64,000 bases of DNA from Sphingobacterium kitahiroshimense (GCF_025961315.1 NZ_JAOQNK010000001.1:1922001-1986000); one strand, 5' to 3'. Shown: positions 17,036 to 26,582, numbered from the stretch's first letter. A program made the numbers and translations. Notes: a model not told the origin generated them from the sequence alone.

Positions 17036-18181
17036 TTAAACTAACGCTTGTTCCAGATCAGCAATCAAATCATCAGCATCCTCGATCCCAACTGAGATTC
17101 GGATCAAATTATCGACCACACCTACTTTCTCACGTATTTCTTTTGGAATAGATCCATGGGTCATTGTTGCTGGATGATTAATCAGAGACTCCACTCCTCC
17201 TAGTGACTCAGCAAGTGTAAACACTTTAAATTGCGAAGAAATGCGAAATGTTTCGTTTAGATCAGCACCTTTTAAAACAATAGATATCATACCGCCGAAA
17301 TCACGCATTTGCTTTTTAGCAATATCATGTCCAGGATGATCTTCAAATCCTGGCCAATAAATTTTTTCCACTTTTGGATGATTCCTAAGATATTCAGCAA
17401 CTTTACGTCCATTAGCACAATGTGCCTCCATACGTAAATGTAATGTCTTGATACCACGAAGCGCTAAAAATGAATCCTGTGGTCCAGGAGTTCCGCCTAC
17501 GGCATTATAAAAAAAGAATAATTGTTTGTATAACTCGTCTGAATTCATAACTAGTGCCCCCATAACCACATCCGAATGACCATTAATATATTTGGTAGCT
17601 GAGTGCATAACAATATCAGCACCAAGGTCCAAAGGATTTTGTAGGTATGGAGAAGCAAAAGTATTATCAACTACGTAAAGCACTTTTTTTTCCTTAGCAA
17701 CCTGGCCAATAGCCGCAACATCCGCAATTTTCAATGTCGGATTAGTCGGAGTTTCTACCCAGATTAACTTCGTTTTGTCCGTTATCGCTTCCCGTACAGC
17801 ATCAGGATCTGAAGTATTTACAAATTTAAAAGTGATTCCATAGGCTTCATAAACTTTAGTAAAAATACGGTAGGAACCACCATATAAATCGTCTCCCGTA
17901 ACTACTTCGTCTCCTGGTTTCAATAGACGCAAAACACAATCCGTGGCGGCCATACCGCTTGAAAAGGCTAAACCATGCTGACCATTTTCTAAAGCAGCTA
18001 AACAGTCTTCTAAAGCTTTCCGTGTAGGATTTGTTCCTCTTGAATACTCGTAACCTTTATGCTCGCCTGGAGAAGCCTGTTGATAAGTAGAAGTCTGATA
18101 TATAGGAGTCATCACTGCACCCGTTGTAGGGTCCGACTGTTGACCAGCATGAATCGCTTTAGTTGCAAATTTATATGCCAT
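17036..18181 (-). CDS. cystathionine gamma-synthase / gamma-lyase family PLP enzyme
   Basis: A 381-residue Cys/Met metabolism PLP enzyme of normal length, cytoplasmic and expected to be tetrameric. Visible are TPIYQTSTYQQ, the phosphate-binding loop AFSSGMAATDCVL, the PLP-stacking region DDLYGGSYRIF, Asp in VVDNTFASPYLQNP, and the Schiff-base lysine in MHSATKYINGHSD. The C-terminal ESLGGVESLINHPATMTH is typical. Sequence alone does not separate the synthase (MetB) from the lyase. It lies 40 bases downstream of the NAD(P)-binding protein gene, within the proS operon; no SAM riboswitch is apparent. Confidence 0.92.
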   Translation of the reverse strand: MAYKFATKAIHAGQQSDPTTGAVMTPIYQTSTYQQASPGEHKGYEYSRGTNPTRKALEDCLAALENGQHGLAFSSGMAATDCVLRLLKPGDEVVTGDDLYGGSYRIFTKVYEAYGITFKFVNTSDPDAVREAITDKTKLIWVETPTNPTLKIADVAAIGQVAKEKKVLYVVDNTFASPYLQNPLDLGADIVMHSATKYINGHSDVVMGALVMNSDELYKQLFFFYNAVGGTPGPQDSFLALRGIKTLHLRMEAHCANGRKVAEYLRNHPKVEKIYWPGFEDHPGHDIAKKQMRDFGGMISIVLKGADLNETFRISSQFKVFTLAESLGGVESLINHPATMTHGSIPKEIREKVGVVDNLIRISVGIEDADDLIADLEQALV

Positions 18182-18221
18182 ATTATTTAATATTTATATT
18201 AATTCTGAAAAAGTAAATTTA

Positions 18222-19007
18222 TTAAAAATCTAACGGAGATTCATATTTAAAAGTATAATTCAAGTCATTTTGCAAACGATTTGACTTTACTATTTTCTGA
18301 AATGAATCACTATTATTAAAAGCAGTTGGTAAATCAAAACCGTATTTCTGTGCTGATGCTTCGACAACATCTTGCTTTAATGGATGATGAGGACATACCA
18401 CGTTGTAGATTTTATTGTTTAAAGGCTTTGCAAAACCCTCACTTATCAGCGACGCAACATCTTCCAAATGAATAAAATTGGCAGGCTGTCCACCCGTAGT
18501 GCATTCTTTCTGCTGAAAATATTTAGCAAAAATGCGATTTTGACCAAACAGGCCTCCTAGACGGTAAATATGCGTATTTGGGAATACACCAATAGATTTT
18601 TCAGCAAGCAGTAATTTGGACTGCAGTTCATCTTCTTCAAAACTATCCTCATCTATTTCTTTCGAAACATCGGGATATATTCCAATTGAGCTTAAAAATA
18701 TTATTTTACTATATTGTAAACTGGATAGAAAGTTACTTACTCGAAGGAACCTTTTAGTCAGGTCTTCTATTGTTGATTTATTTGTTGCAGGAACACTCAC
18801 CAAGATATAATCAAATTCTTTTGGCAAATTAATAGCAGGAGTTAGTGGTTCGTCGAAATTTTGCTTAAATGCAAAAATACCATCGGTTATTAACCGATGG
18901 TATTTTTCTGCTGTAGTGGTAGATGCCCAGACTTCATGTCCTTCTTTCAACCATAAATTAGCGACAAACTCTCCTACCCATCCACAACCTAATATGAGAT
19001 AACGCAT
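18222..19007 (-). CDS. NAD(P)-binding SDR-like protein (YeeZ type)
   Basis: A 261-residue extended-SDR/atypical protein. The dinucleotide-binding loop GCGWVG at residues 8-13 follows the first beta strand; LVSVPATNKS, IFLSSIGIYPD and YRLGGLFGQNR are in the positions of the SDR core, and the YxxxK pair is not preserved in standard form. This fits the YeeZ-like NAD-dependent epimerase/dehydratase group, whose substrate is unknown. It begins 17 bases after proS and ends 40 bases before the cystathionine gene, so all three are probably one transcript. Confidence 0.85.
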   Translation of the reverse strand: MRYLILGCGWVGEFVANLWLKEGHEVWASTTTAEKYHRLITDGIFAFKQNFDEPLTPAINLPKEFDYILVSVPATNKSTIEDLTKRFLRVSNFLSSLQYSKIIFLSSIGIYPDVSKEIDEDSFEEDELQSKLLLAEKSIGVFPNTHIYRLGGLFGQNRIFAKYFQQKECTTGGQPANFIHLEDVASLISEGFAKPLNNKIYNVVCPHHPLKQDVVEASAQKYGFDLPTAFNNSDSFQKIVKSNRLQNDLNYTFKYESPLDF

Positions 19008-19024
19008 GAGTGATTGATTATAAA

Positions 19025-20497
19025 TTAATACGCTTTTGCGAATAAAACACGTTTTGTCGAAGGCTTACCTGTAAAAATACAAATACCAGCTTCCTCTTTT
19101 GCGTCTAAAGGCACGCAACGAATAGTCGCTTTTGTTTCTTCTTTCACTAGTTTTTCTGTCTCCACAGTGCCATCCCAGTGACAAGATATAAAACCAGCTT
19201 TCGTTTCCAAAACTTCTTTAAACTCATCATATGAATTTACTTCAGTAATATGAGAATCTCTGTAATCCAAAGCCTTTTTAAAAATGTTTTCCTGAATTTC
19301 AGTCAATAAACCTTCGATTCTATCTGCTAATCCAGCTTGTTCAACAGTCTCTTTGGTCTGTGTATCACGTCTTGCTAATTCAGCAGTTCCATTTTGCATA
19401 TCACGTGCTCCAATAGCTAAGCGCAATGGTACACCTTTTAATTCCCATTCTGCAAACTTGAATCCAGGTCTTTGCGTATCACGATCGTCATATTTCACTG
19501 AAATATTTTTACTTTTCAATTCGCCAGACAAAGCATCGATAAAATTATCAATTGCTTGCTTCTCTTCTGCTGTTTTAAAGATTGGAACAACAACAACTTG
19601 GATTGGCGCCAACATTGGAGGCAATACCAGACCTTGATCGTCCGAGTGTGCCATAACCAGAGCTCCCATCAAACGCGTCGAAACACCCCATGAAGTTGCC
19701 CATACATGCTCTAATTTACCTTCTTTAGAAGTAAATTTCACATCAAAAGCTTTAGCAAAATTTTGACCAAGAAAATGTGAAGTACCTGCCTGCAGAGCTT
19801 TACCGTCCTGCATCAATGCTTCAATACAATACGTGTCTATCGCTCCCGCAAAACGCTCGTTTTCAGTCTTACGACCGCGTATAACCGGCACGCCCAAATA
19901 TTTTTCAACAAAGTCACCATATACATGAAGCATCTTTTCGGTCTCTTCAATTGCTTCTTCCTGAGTTGCATGCGCGGTATGGCCTTCTTGCCACAAGAAT
20001 TCAGTAGTACGCAAAAATAATCTGGTACGCATTTCCCAACGAACAACGTTAGCCCACTGGTTCACTAAAATTGGAAGATCCCGGTAAGATTCAATCCAGC
20101 CACGGTAAGTATTCCAAATAATCGTTTCAGATGTTGGTCTAACGATTAATTCTTCTTCCAATTTAGCATCTTCATCAACAATAATATTTCCGTTACCATC
20201 ATTTTTTAAACGGTAATGTGTCACTACTGCACACTCTGTTGCAAAACCTTCTACGTGTGATGCTTCTTTCGAGAAAAATGACTTGGGGATGAACAAAGGA
20301 AAATAAGCATTACTGTGACCAGTATCTTTAAACTTTTTATCCAAAACCGCTTGCATACGCTCCCAAATAGCATATCCATATGGCTTTATAACCATACAAC
20401 CTCTCACAGCAGCGTATTCTGCCAAGTCAGCCTTGATCACAAGGTCATTATACCATTGCGAATAGTCTTCTTCACGACTTGTTATACCTTTACCCAT
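19025..20497 (-). CDS. proS: proline--tRNA ligase, archaeal/eukaryotic-like type
   Basis: A 490-residue class II prolyl-tRNA synthetase of the short type (ProS type 3) that lacks the INS editing domain of the Escherichia coli enzyme. Motif 1 and 2 regions are seen in [27 protein letters not shown] and [16 protein letters not shown]; motif 3 is near [20 protein letters not shown]. The anticodon-binding domain begins around residue 290 and is followed by the C-terminal zinc-binding-like domain of this subtype ([20 protein letters not shown], then [12 protein letters not shown]). It is first in an operon with the NAD(P)-binding protein and the cystathionine enzyme. Confidence 0.96.
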   Translation of the reverse strand: MGKGITSREEDYSQWYNDLVIKADLAEYAAVRGCMVIKPYGYAIWERMQAVLDKKFKDTGHSNAYFPLFIPKSFFSKEASHVEGFATECAVVTHYRLKNDGNGNIIVDEDAKLEEELIVRPTSETIIWNTYRGWIESYRDLPILVNQWANVVRWEMRTRLFLRTTEFLWQEGHTAHATQEEAIEETEKMLHVYGDFVEKYLGVPVIRGRKTENERFAGAIDTYCIEALMQDGKALQAGTSHFLGQNFAKAFDVKFTSKEGKLEHVWATSWGVSTRLMGALVMAHSDDQGLVLPPMLAPIQVVVVPIFKTAEEKQAIDNFIDALSGELKSKNISVKYDDRDTQRPGFKFAEWELKGVPLRLAIGARDMQNGTAELARRDTQTKETVEQAGLADRIEGLLTEIQENIFKKALDYRDSHITEVNSYDEFKEVLETKAGFISCHWDGTVETEKLVKEETKATIRCVPLDAKEEAGICIFTGKPSTKRVLFAKAY

Positions 20498-20581
20498 ATT
20501 ATTAATTCAAAAATTATTGTAACATTGTGATTAAGAATTCCGTCTAATAAAGGAATATAAGTTTTAAAAATAAATATTTAT

Positions 20582-20589
20582 TATTTTTG
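20582..20589 (+). promoter_or_regulatory. -7 promoter box of the Gly/Tyr/Trp-rich lipoprotein gene
   Basis: TATTTTTG matches TAnnTTTG, 84 bases before the ATG, giving a leader of about 75 bases. No -33 TTTG at 19 bases. Confidence 0.4.
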
Positions 20590-20673
20590 AGAACACGATT
20601 AAACCCTTATCTGAAATTTGGGTCTAAGATAGTAAATTAGACTGTATTGTCGAACATAACGACTTAGTATATT

Positions 20674-21807
20674 ATGAAAAAAAATAGTTTTTTACTCGGC
20701 GCTATTGTGATTTCAGGAGCCCTTACGCTGGGATCTTGTACTACTAGCAGACCAATCACTCATAGTGATGATGTCTATAATAATAATGCCCAGGCAAGAC
20801 CAGCTTATCAAAGTCCGGATTACTACTATGCGGATGAAAGTGAAGCTGATCAAGTCCAAGATAACGGATATTATAGTGATGAATATTCTGATGCAGAATA
20901 TGAAGAAGGAAAATACGAAGACTTGGAATATGCGAATCGAATTAATCGATTTTATTATTCTTCACCAGGTATGACTTACTTTGATCCATTCTTTGATCCT
21001 TGGTATGGTATGGGAATGGGATACGGAGGCTTTTATGGTCCTTCATTTGGTTTTGGATATGGTAATGGTTTTGGAGGTGGCAGATGGTCCATTGGCCTAG
21101 GTTTTGGTTTCGGCTATGGTTCTGGCTGGGGTTACAATCCATGGTACCCAGGATGGGGCTGGGGCGGCGGCTACGGTGGATATTGGGGTAATGGATATTG
21201 GGGCGGCGGCTACTGGGGTGGTGGTTATGGTGGCGGATACTGGGGTAACCACAGATCACGTGACTTAGCAGCACGTTCACCTTACCGTGATAACTACAAC
21301 ACACGTTCGAGATCAGGTACGCGTTACAGTGATGGTGGAAGAACTACTGGACGTACACGTTCGAATGCTGTCGTCTCTAGAGATGCGAACGGTAGAATTA
21401 GCAGTGTTGGAAGAACACGTTCTTCTGCATCAAGCAATAATCCAAATGATACCAGAGCAGGAAGAACACGTATCGGTTCAAGCAATACCAACAGAGGTGA
21501 TTATAATAATGGTGTTGGCAGAACACGTTCAACACGTTCTGATAATTACAACAACTCAAATGGTAATGTAGGCAGAACACGTTCTACAAGTTCAACAAGA
21601 GTACAACAATCAAACCCAGCGACAAGAAGTACAAGTAGAGATACTTATCAACCTTCAAGAACACGTTCTAGCGAACCGGTTCGTTCATCGCAACCAACGA
21701 TGCGATCACAATCGAGCGGAAGCTTTAACAGTGGCGGTGGTGCCACTCGTTCATCAGGTGGCGGCGGAGGCGGTGCTACACGCAGTGGTGGAGGCCGTAC
21801 AAGATAA
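20674..21807 (+). CDS. Gly/Tyr/Trp-rich lipoprotein with GRTRS repeats
   Basis: A 377-residue protein I cannot assign to a function. It has a lipoprotein signal ending LTLGSC (Cys22), an acidic Asp/Glu/Tyr-rich stretch (residues 45-86), a segment of about 80 residues made almost wholly of Gly, Tyr, Trp and Phe (112-191), and an Arg/Ser/Thr/Asn/Gly-rich tail. The tail repeats GRTRS or close variants at 226, 246, 263, 282, 300 and 328 and ends in GGGRTR. Composition suggests a disordered, surface-associated or matrix protein. The charge split (acidic front, basic tail) is marked. It is 69 bases upstream of an outer-membrane barrel gene, with a terminator between. Confidence 0.8.
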   Translation: MKKNSFLLGAIVISGALTLGSCTTSRPITHSDDVYNNNAQARPAYQSPDYYYADESEADQVQDNGYYSDEYSDAEYEEGKYEDLEYANRINRFYYSSPGMTYFDPFFDPWYGMGMGYGGFYGPSFGFGYGNGFGGGRWSIGLGFGFGYGSGWGYNPWYPGWGWGGGYGGYWGNGYWGGGYWGGGYGGGYWGNHRSRDLAARSPYRDNYNTRSRSGTRYSDGGRTTGRTRSNAVVSRDANGRISSVGRTRSSASSNNPNDTRAGRTRIGSSNTNRGDYNNGVGRTRSTRSDNYNNSNGNVGRTRSTSSTRVQQSNPATRSTSRDTYQPSRTRSSEPVRSSQPTMRSQSSGSFNSGGGATRSSGGGGGGATRSGGGRTR

Positions 21808-21821
21808 ATATGATTCATAAG

Positions 21822-21853
21822 AAGAGTGATTGATTTATATCAATCACTCTTTC
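21822..21853 (+). terminator. terminator between lipoprotein and barrel genes
   Basis: Stem AAGAGTGATTGA/TCAATCACTCTT (12 base pairs, six-base loop), then TTCATT. The U-run is short, so some read-through into the barrel gene is likely. Confidence 0.65.
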
Positions 21854-21876
21854 ATTACTACTATATATAAAACTAT

Positions 21877-23442
21877 ATGACTATTAAAAAAATACTTTTT
21901 GGGAGTGTACTAGCTATAGGTATGGTTGGCACCGCAAAGGCCCAGTCGATGACGGAAGATGTACTTTTGTTTTCTCAAGGAGACAATGGAGGAACAGCTC
22001 GTTTCAAGGCTATGGGAGGTGCTTCAACTGCATTAGGTGGTGATATTAGCGCTATAACAGGAAACCCTGCAGGTTTAGGTTTTTATAACCAATCTGATGC
22101 TTCTGCAACTTTACGTTACCAATATGGGAAAAATAAGATGGATTATTTCGGTAACAAAACCAATAGCAAAACAGACAATTTTAACCTGGATAACGGTGGT
22201 GTTGTATTTCATTTACCAACCACCCGTTACGGCGGAGACTTAACAAAAGGCTGGTTAAATTTTAATGTTGGTATTGCTTACAACCGAACGAATCTTTTTA
22301 ACAATAAATTAGACTATAGTGGCATGAATAGTGACAATTCGATCACACATGCCTATGCAGATCGCATGTTCGATGAGGATGGAAGTGAATGGGCAAATGA
22401 CATGAAATCATCCTTTATGTTTGATAAAACTATTGGCAAAGACAAAAACTTTTATTTTCCAATTGCTGAAGATAAAGGAAGCGAACAACTGAATTCAGTA
22501 TGGACCAAAGGTGGGAAATCTGAAACAGCATTATCTTTTGGCTCCAACTATAGCAATAAATTTTATATCGGAGCAACTTTCAGCCTAACAGATTTCCGTT
22601 ATGAAAAATCTGCTGTTTTTACAGAATACGGCATAACGAAAGATGCGGCTGGTATTAAAGCATTGAATCCTGAATCAAAATATCTAAAGGCAGATGAAGA
22701 GCAGGCAAAATTTGTTGATGTGGACTACGAACTATTTGACCATTACGGCCAAGTGACTCAAGGATCTGGTTTTGATTTTAAATTAGGTATGATCTATAAA
22801 GCTACACCTTCTTTAAGTTTAGGATTTACGGCTAAAACGCCTACATTTATGTCAATTACAGATGAATCGACCTCTTATACAGACATTAACTACTTTAAGC
22901 CAAATGCCGATAAGTCATTCCATAATTTTGCATCTAAATATTACGACACCTCTTACGACTATAACTTACAAACCCCCTATAAGCTTTCAGCTGGTCTTAC
23001 ACAATATTTTTCTGCCGGTCTATTAACTGCGGAAGTTGAATTTGTCGATTATGCAAGTATGCGCTATAGAGATGTTTATAATAATAATTCAAACGAGCAG
23101 CAGATGAATGCTAATATTAAAAACACATACCAGGCAGCCTTCAATGTACGCGTAGGTGGCGAGGTATTATTTAATCAAATATTAAGCGGAAGAGCTGGTT
23201 TCAATTATAATGGTAATCCGTACAAAGATGCTGAGTATAAAACTTATGGTATTTCAGCTGGTCTAGGTGCTAAATTAGGCCGTGGAGTATATCTTGATCT
23301 AACAGGTGTTTATAATGCCAACAACTATAAAGAAAATCCTTATAGAATCACTTATGAAGGCGACTGGAATACGGTTAGTCCAAGTGTTGACGTTAAGAAT
23401 AGCAGAACAAATGTAATGTTAACGATAGGATCAAAATTCTAG
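21877..23442 (+). CDS. outer membrane beta-barrel protein (OmpP1/FadL-like)
   Basis: A 521-residue outer-membrane protein with signal peptide cleaved after GTAKA. The N-terminal part, FSQGDNGGTARFKAMGGAST and GGDISAITGNPAGLGFY, is the hallmark of the Bacteroidota OmpP1/FadL/TodX group (often labelled hemin receptor or UPF0164-like), with a conserved NPAG motif in the N-terminal hatch. Alternating aromatic strands follow and the protein ends in LTIGSKF with a terminal Phe, as barrels do. It probably passes hydrophobic substrates; the substrate is not known. A 50-bp palindromic terminator follows. Confidence 0.87.
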   Translation: MTIKKILFGSVLAIGMVGTAKAQSMTEDVLLFSQGDNGGTARFKAMGGASTALGGDISAITGNPAGLGFYNQSDASATLRYQYGKNKMDYFGNKTNSKTDNFNLDNGGVVFHLPTTRYGGDLTKGWLNFNVGIAYNRTNLFNNKLDYSGMNSDNSITHAYADRMFDEDGSEWANDMKSSFMFDKTIGKDKNFYFPIAEDKGSEQLNSVWTKGGKSETALSFGSNYSNKFYIGATFSLTDFRYEKSAVFTEYGITKDAAGIKALNPESKYLKADEEQAKFVDVDYELFDHYGQVTQGSGFDFKLGMIYKATPSLSLGFTAKTPTFMSITDESTSYTDINYFKPNADKSFHNFASKYYDTSYDYNLQTPYKLSAGLTQYFSAGLLTAEVEFVDYASMRYRDVYNNNSNEQQMNANIKNTYQAAFNVRVGGEVLFNQILSGRAGFNYNGNPYKDAEYKTYGISAGLGAKLGRGVYLDLTGVYNANNYKENPYRITYEGDWNTVSPSVDVKNSRTNVMLTIGSKF

Positions 23443-23448
23443 ATCCTA

Positions 23449-23498
23449 TTATACGAAAAAAGGCCTATTTCATATGAAATAGGCCTTTTTTCGTATAA
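23449..23498. terminator. perfect 50-bp palindrome, bidirectional terminator
   Basis: 25 bases followed directly by their reverse complement, centred on CATATG at 23471-23476. It includes AAAAAAGGCCTATTTCAT on the left and the matching arm with six T on the right. It lies between two convergent genes, seven bases from each, so bidirectional termination is the simplest role. Confidence 0.85.
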
Positions 23499-23505
23499 GT
23501 TACCT

Positions 23506-24855
23506 TTAAGCCTTTTCTGCTTTTCGTCTTACAAATAAGTTGTAGTTCTCATGCTTATCAACATAGATCTCCTCCCCTTCTTCAATAAATCCATCCAAAG
23601 CGACAGCATCATACCAGACTCCCTCTATTTCAATCTTACCAGATGGGCGCAATACAGTCTTTGCAACTCCTTCCTTACTCAATAAATTGGACTTTAAAAT
23701 AGAAGAAGTATATCCCTCTTCCGATTTTTGCTCTTCCTTTAAAACAAGCCGTCTAAAAACCGGAGCCTTTAATAGATTTTTTCCAAAGATAACCATCAAT
23801 ATGATCGACAGTATCATGGCTCCTACAACTAATAAAAATGAATTAAATAACATACCTGGATAAGCGAGTTTAAAATCTAAAAAATCATTGGCAACAAGAC
23901 TAAAAGTCAGACCGCAAATAACGAAAATTATTCCTAATATACCGGCAATTCCAAAACCGGGAATAACAAAAACTTCTAAAAGAATTAATACAAGTCCTAC
24001 TATAAAGACGGCGATTTCCCAATTTGCGGCTAAACCTTGAATATAGAGTGGTGCAAAGAAAAGTAATGCTGCTACAATCGCAACAGCAATAGCAAATCCT
24101 AAACCAGGAGCTTGCATTTCGGCATAAATACCACCAATTATTAACAAAATCAGTACACCACTTACAGCTGGATTTATTAAAAAACTAATAATATGATCAA
24201 TAGTACCCTTACGATAAACCGTTTCTTGTACATTGACTATATTTAAGTCTTTATAGATCATATTACGATTGCTAACTTCACCCTTTGCCAATCCAAACTT
24301 AACAGCCTCACTGCTCGTTAGCGTCAACAATTGTCCATCTTGCTTTATCGACGGCAATGATACATTAGGATCAACAAAAGCTTCTGCCAATTTCGGATCA
24401 CGATGTTTTACCTCTGCCGTTGCGCGCATCAGTCCTCGCATATAAGATTGGTACTTCTCAGGAAGTACTTCTCCATTAGCATTGACAACACTTGCTGCGC
24501 CTATACTTCCACCCGGATGGATATAAATATAGTCACTCGCCAAGGATATCAGTGCCCCTGCAGAAGCTGCATTATTATTAATATAAACAATCGTCTTAAT
24601 CTTTGAGTCAAGCAATTTTGTCCGGATAGAGTCTGCAAAATTTAAGGCTCCTCCGTATGTATTCAATTCCATTAATACATAATCAACCTTTTTACTCTGT
24701 GCGCTGTCGTAAACTTGTTTTACTGTACGCCAGGCACTTGGCCCTATATCATCCTTTAATTCAAACACATATATCTTTTGGGCAAAACTTGATGTGAATA
24801 ATACCAAGCTTAAAAAGACTGTTATTAAAAATGATTTACTAATTTTGCCTTCCAT
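23506..24855 (-). CDS. NfeD-family membrane-bound serine protease
   Basis: A 449-residue long-form NfeD protein. After a signal peptide (FTSSFA, then Q) comes a ClpP-like SppA-type protease domain with nucleophile Ser98 in NNNAASAGAL and probable base Lys134 in PEKYQS, the Ser-Lys dyad known from the PH1510 protease. Residues about 215-345 hold several membrane helices, and the C terminus from about 385 is an NfeD OB-fold domain. In other bacteria such proteins act on membrane proteins next to flotillin-like partners; no flotillin gene is adjacent. It is divergent from DUF4905 with 46 bases between. Confidence 0.9.
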   Translation of the reverse strand: MEGKISKSFLITVFLSLVLFTSSFAQKIYVFELKDDIGPSAWRTVKQVYDSAQSKKVDYVLMELNTYGGALNFADSIRTKLLDSKIKTIVYINNNAASAGALISLASDYIYIHPGGSIGAASVVNANGEVLPEKYQSYMRGLMRATAEVKHRDPKLAEAFVDPNVSLPSIKQDGQLLTLTSSEAVKFGLAKGEVSNRNMIYKDLNIVNVQETVYRKGTIDHIISFLINPAVSGVLILLIIGGIYAEMQAPGLGFAIAVAIVAALLFFAPLYIQGLAANWEIAVFIVGLVLILLEVFVIPGFGIAGILGIIFVICGLTFSLVANDFLDFKLAYPGMLFNSFLLVVGAMILSIILMVIFGKNLLKAPVFRRLVLKEEQKSEEGYTSSILKSNLLSKEGVAKTVLRPSGKIEIEGVWYDAVALDGFIEEGEEIYVDKHENYNLFVRRKAEKA

Positions 24856-24891
24856 AAATAAGATTATTAAAAAAAATAAACAAGCGATTAA

Positions 24892-24899
24892 TACATTTG
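24892..24899 (+). promoter_or_regulatory. -7 promoter box abutting the DUF4905 start
   Basis: TACATTTG matches TAnnTTTG and ends two bases before the ATG at 24902. Transcription would start at or in the first codon, implying a leaderless message. Confidence 0.45.
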
Positions 24900-24901
24900 C
24901 T

Positions 24902-25654
24902 ATGTCTAAATATACTATTTCTAAAGCATTTTCTCAAACCTTCAGATTTCCGGTCTGGAAAATAGAAATAGATGAAATAAGCAGATTGATTGCTATTGAG
25001 TGTCGCGATCCTGAAAATACTATTCCTTACATCACAGTTCTGGATTTTAAAGGTATAGTGCATTTAGATCATTTTAGACTACCAGAAAAGGAATGGACTT
25101 TAGCGGCTATCCAAGATCAAGTTGTCGTTTTAAGGAAAGTTTCTGAAAATAGTCCTGTATCTCCAGGTGTTTGGATGCTATTTCATCAGAAACCAGATAC
25201 TACTTATTTATACCATCAATATCAATATCTTGGGATACTCAATGGTTATGTAAATGTTCGTCCACAACATATCACTGCAGGTTTCGAACAGTATTTCTCA
25301 TTTCTTTCAAAAGAAATTTTAACCACAGTACCTTCAGAAATTAAACCTTTTGAAAATGATATAGTCTTTCCTTTGGAATTTAATGCGCAAAAACCTTCAT
25401 TTTTGCAGCATATTAAAAATAATGAAGATCTATGGATCAGTAAATGCAATGATCATTTTCTATGGTCTTATCATGAAAAACTGGACAAAAAATATACCAT
25501 CAGATTGTTGCTTTCTGATAAAAAACAAGTTCTAGATGAAACGTTAATTATTAGCGATCTGGATTTAAAACTAGTGCAAATCTATTTTCAAATTGGGTGT
25601 CAGATTTTTCTTTTAACACACAATAAACAAGAATTTGTATCGTATTTAGTATAA
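24902..25654 (+). CDS. DUF4905 domain-containing protein
   Basis: With the start at 24902 it has 250 residues and matches my recollection of the Bacteroidota DUF4905 family (start MSKYTISKAFSQTFRFPVWK, motif IECRDPENTIPYITVLDF). It has no signal peptide or membrane helix and seems beta-rich; its function is unknown. An upstream in-frame ATG at 24794 would extend it through the divergent promoter region and into the nfeD coding sequence, so it is rejected. The next gene (LysM) begins ten bases downstream and is probably co-transcribed. Confidence 0.8.
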   Translation: MSKYTISKAFSQTFRFPVWKIEIDEISRLIAIECRDPENTIPYITVLDFKGIVHLDHFRLPEKEWTLAAIQDQVVVLRKVSENSPVSPGVWMLFHQKPDTTYLYHQYQYLGILNGYVNVRPQHITAGFEQYFSFLSKEILTTVPSEIKPFENDIVFPLEFNAQKPSFLQHIKNNEDLWISKCNDHFLWSYHEKLDKKYTIRLLLSDKKQVLDETLIISDLDLKLVQIYFQIGCQIFLLTHNKQEFVSYLV

Positions 25655-25663
25655 TTGTAAAAC

Positions 25664-26548
25664 ATGATGAACATTCTATCAAAATCTACCACATATAAAA
25701 CACTAGCATTCTTATCATTAGCAATGTTAGCGATAAATCATAACAATGTGTCAGCAAGCACATTTACGGTTGCAGCAGCACCAGACTCCATCGGAGTTGA
25801 AAAAATTGATGGACAAGAATATGTTCTTTTCAAAATTGAAAAAGGCGATAACTATTACCAGTTAAGCAAAAAATATAAAACTACTGTAGGTAAAATAACG
25901 GAATTAAATGGGAACAAAACTTTAGCTCTTGGCCAGATTGTCAAAATCCCGACCGGTCGCATGTTTTATGTAACTCCAAACAATTCAAAGAATTCGACAG
26001 TTAAAGGCTCCCAAAAAGAACTGATCGATTATAAAGTTGGTGACCAAGAGACTCTGTATGCTATTTCACGTAAATTTGACGTAACTGTTGAAGAAATAAA
26101 GAGGGCAAATAATCTGAGGTCAAACAGTATCAGCGGAGGCCAAATATTAAAAATCCCTAATAACAGCAACTTAAATATACCTCAAAAACCAGACACGCTA
26201 TTTATTGGTCCAGATACCACTGCTATAGAAGAACCCGTTATTGCAGCTAACAAATATGGAATTCGTGAGAAAACAGAACGTGGAATTGGCGTTTGGATAG
26301 ATGGGCTGAATGAAAATGGGACCAGTAATTTAGCATTACATAAAACTGCGGCGGTAGGTACCGTGCTTAAAATTACAAATCCGATGACAAGAAGCGTGAC
26401 CTATGCTAAAGTGGTTGGTAAATTTAATGAAAATGCAGATACACACAATGCAATCGTCGTTTTATCAAAATCTGCAGCCGCTTACATAGGCGCTTTGGAT
26501 AAGCGCTTTCAAGTCGAAATTACTTACGGAGTTCCTTTAGAAGATTAG
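25664..26548 (+). CDS. secreted LysM protein with RlpA-like C-terminal domain
   Basis: A 294-residue exported protein: signal peptide to about residue 31 (VSAS), LysM domain 1 at about 53-96 (FKIEKGDNYYQLSKKYKTTV), LysM domain 2 at about 121-165 (YKVGDQETLYAISRKFDVTV), and a C-terminal double-psi barrel of the RlpA kind at about 205-292 (ALHKTAAVGTVLKITNPMT, VVGKFNENADTH). The LysM units bind peptidoglycan glycan strands; the RlpA-like part may bind or cut denuded glycan, though the classical catalytic Asp is not certain. It is downstream of DUF4905 and 34 bases upstream of uridine kinase. Confidence 0.88.
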   Translation: MMNILSKSTTYKTLAFLSLAMLAINHNNVSASTFTVAAAPDSIGVEKIDGQEYVLFKIEKGDNYYQLSKKYKTTVGKITELNGNKTLALGQIVKIPTGRMFYVTPNNSKNSTVKGSQKELIDYKVGDQETLYAISRKFDVTVEEIKRANNLRSNSISGGQILKIPNNSNLNIPQKPDTLFIGPDTTAIEEPVIAANKYGIREKTERGIGVWIDGLNENGTSNLALHKTAAVGTVLKITNPMTRSVTYAKVVGKFNENADTHNAIVVLSKSAAAYIGALDKRFQVEITYGVPLED

Positions 26549-26582
26549 TGCTGATCGATTCTTTCCGAATATTATATATTAA

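Noticed and set aside
18182..18221. SAM riboswitch before the cystathionine enzyme gene
   Set aside because: The gap is only 40 AT-rich bases without stems, and the upstream region of proS shows no riboswitch-like structure either.
20765..21580. Alternative frames within the Gly/Tyr/Trp-rich lipoprotein gene
   Set aside because: These are by-products of the repetitive GGN and CGT codons; the lipoprotein frame has a signal peptide and consistent domain order.
21301..21700. CRISPR-like array from the regularly spaced AGAACACGTTC units
   Set aside because: The units are codons for the GRTRS protein repeats in an open frame, with variable spacing and no flanking cas genes.
24794..24901. Longer N terminus for the DUF4905 protein
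   Set aside because: It would overlap the divergent nfeD gene and include the promoter box; the family start is at 24902.
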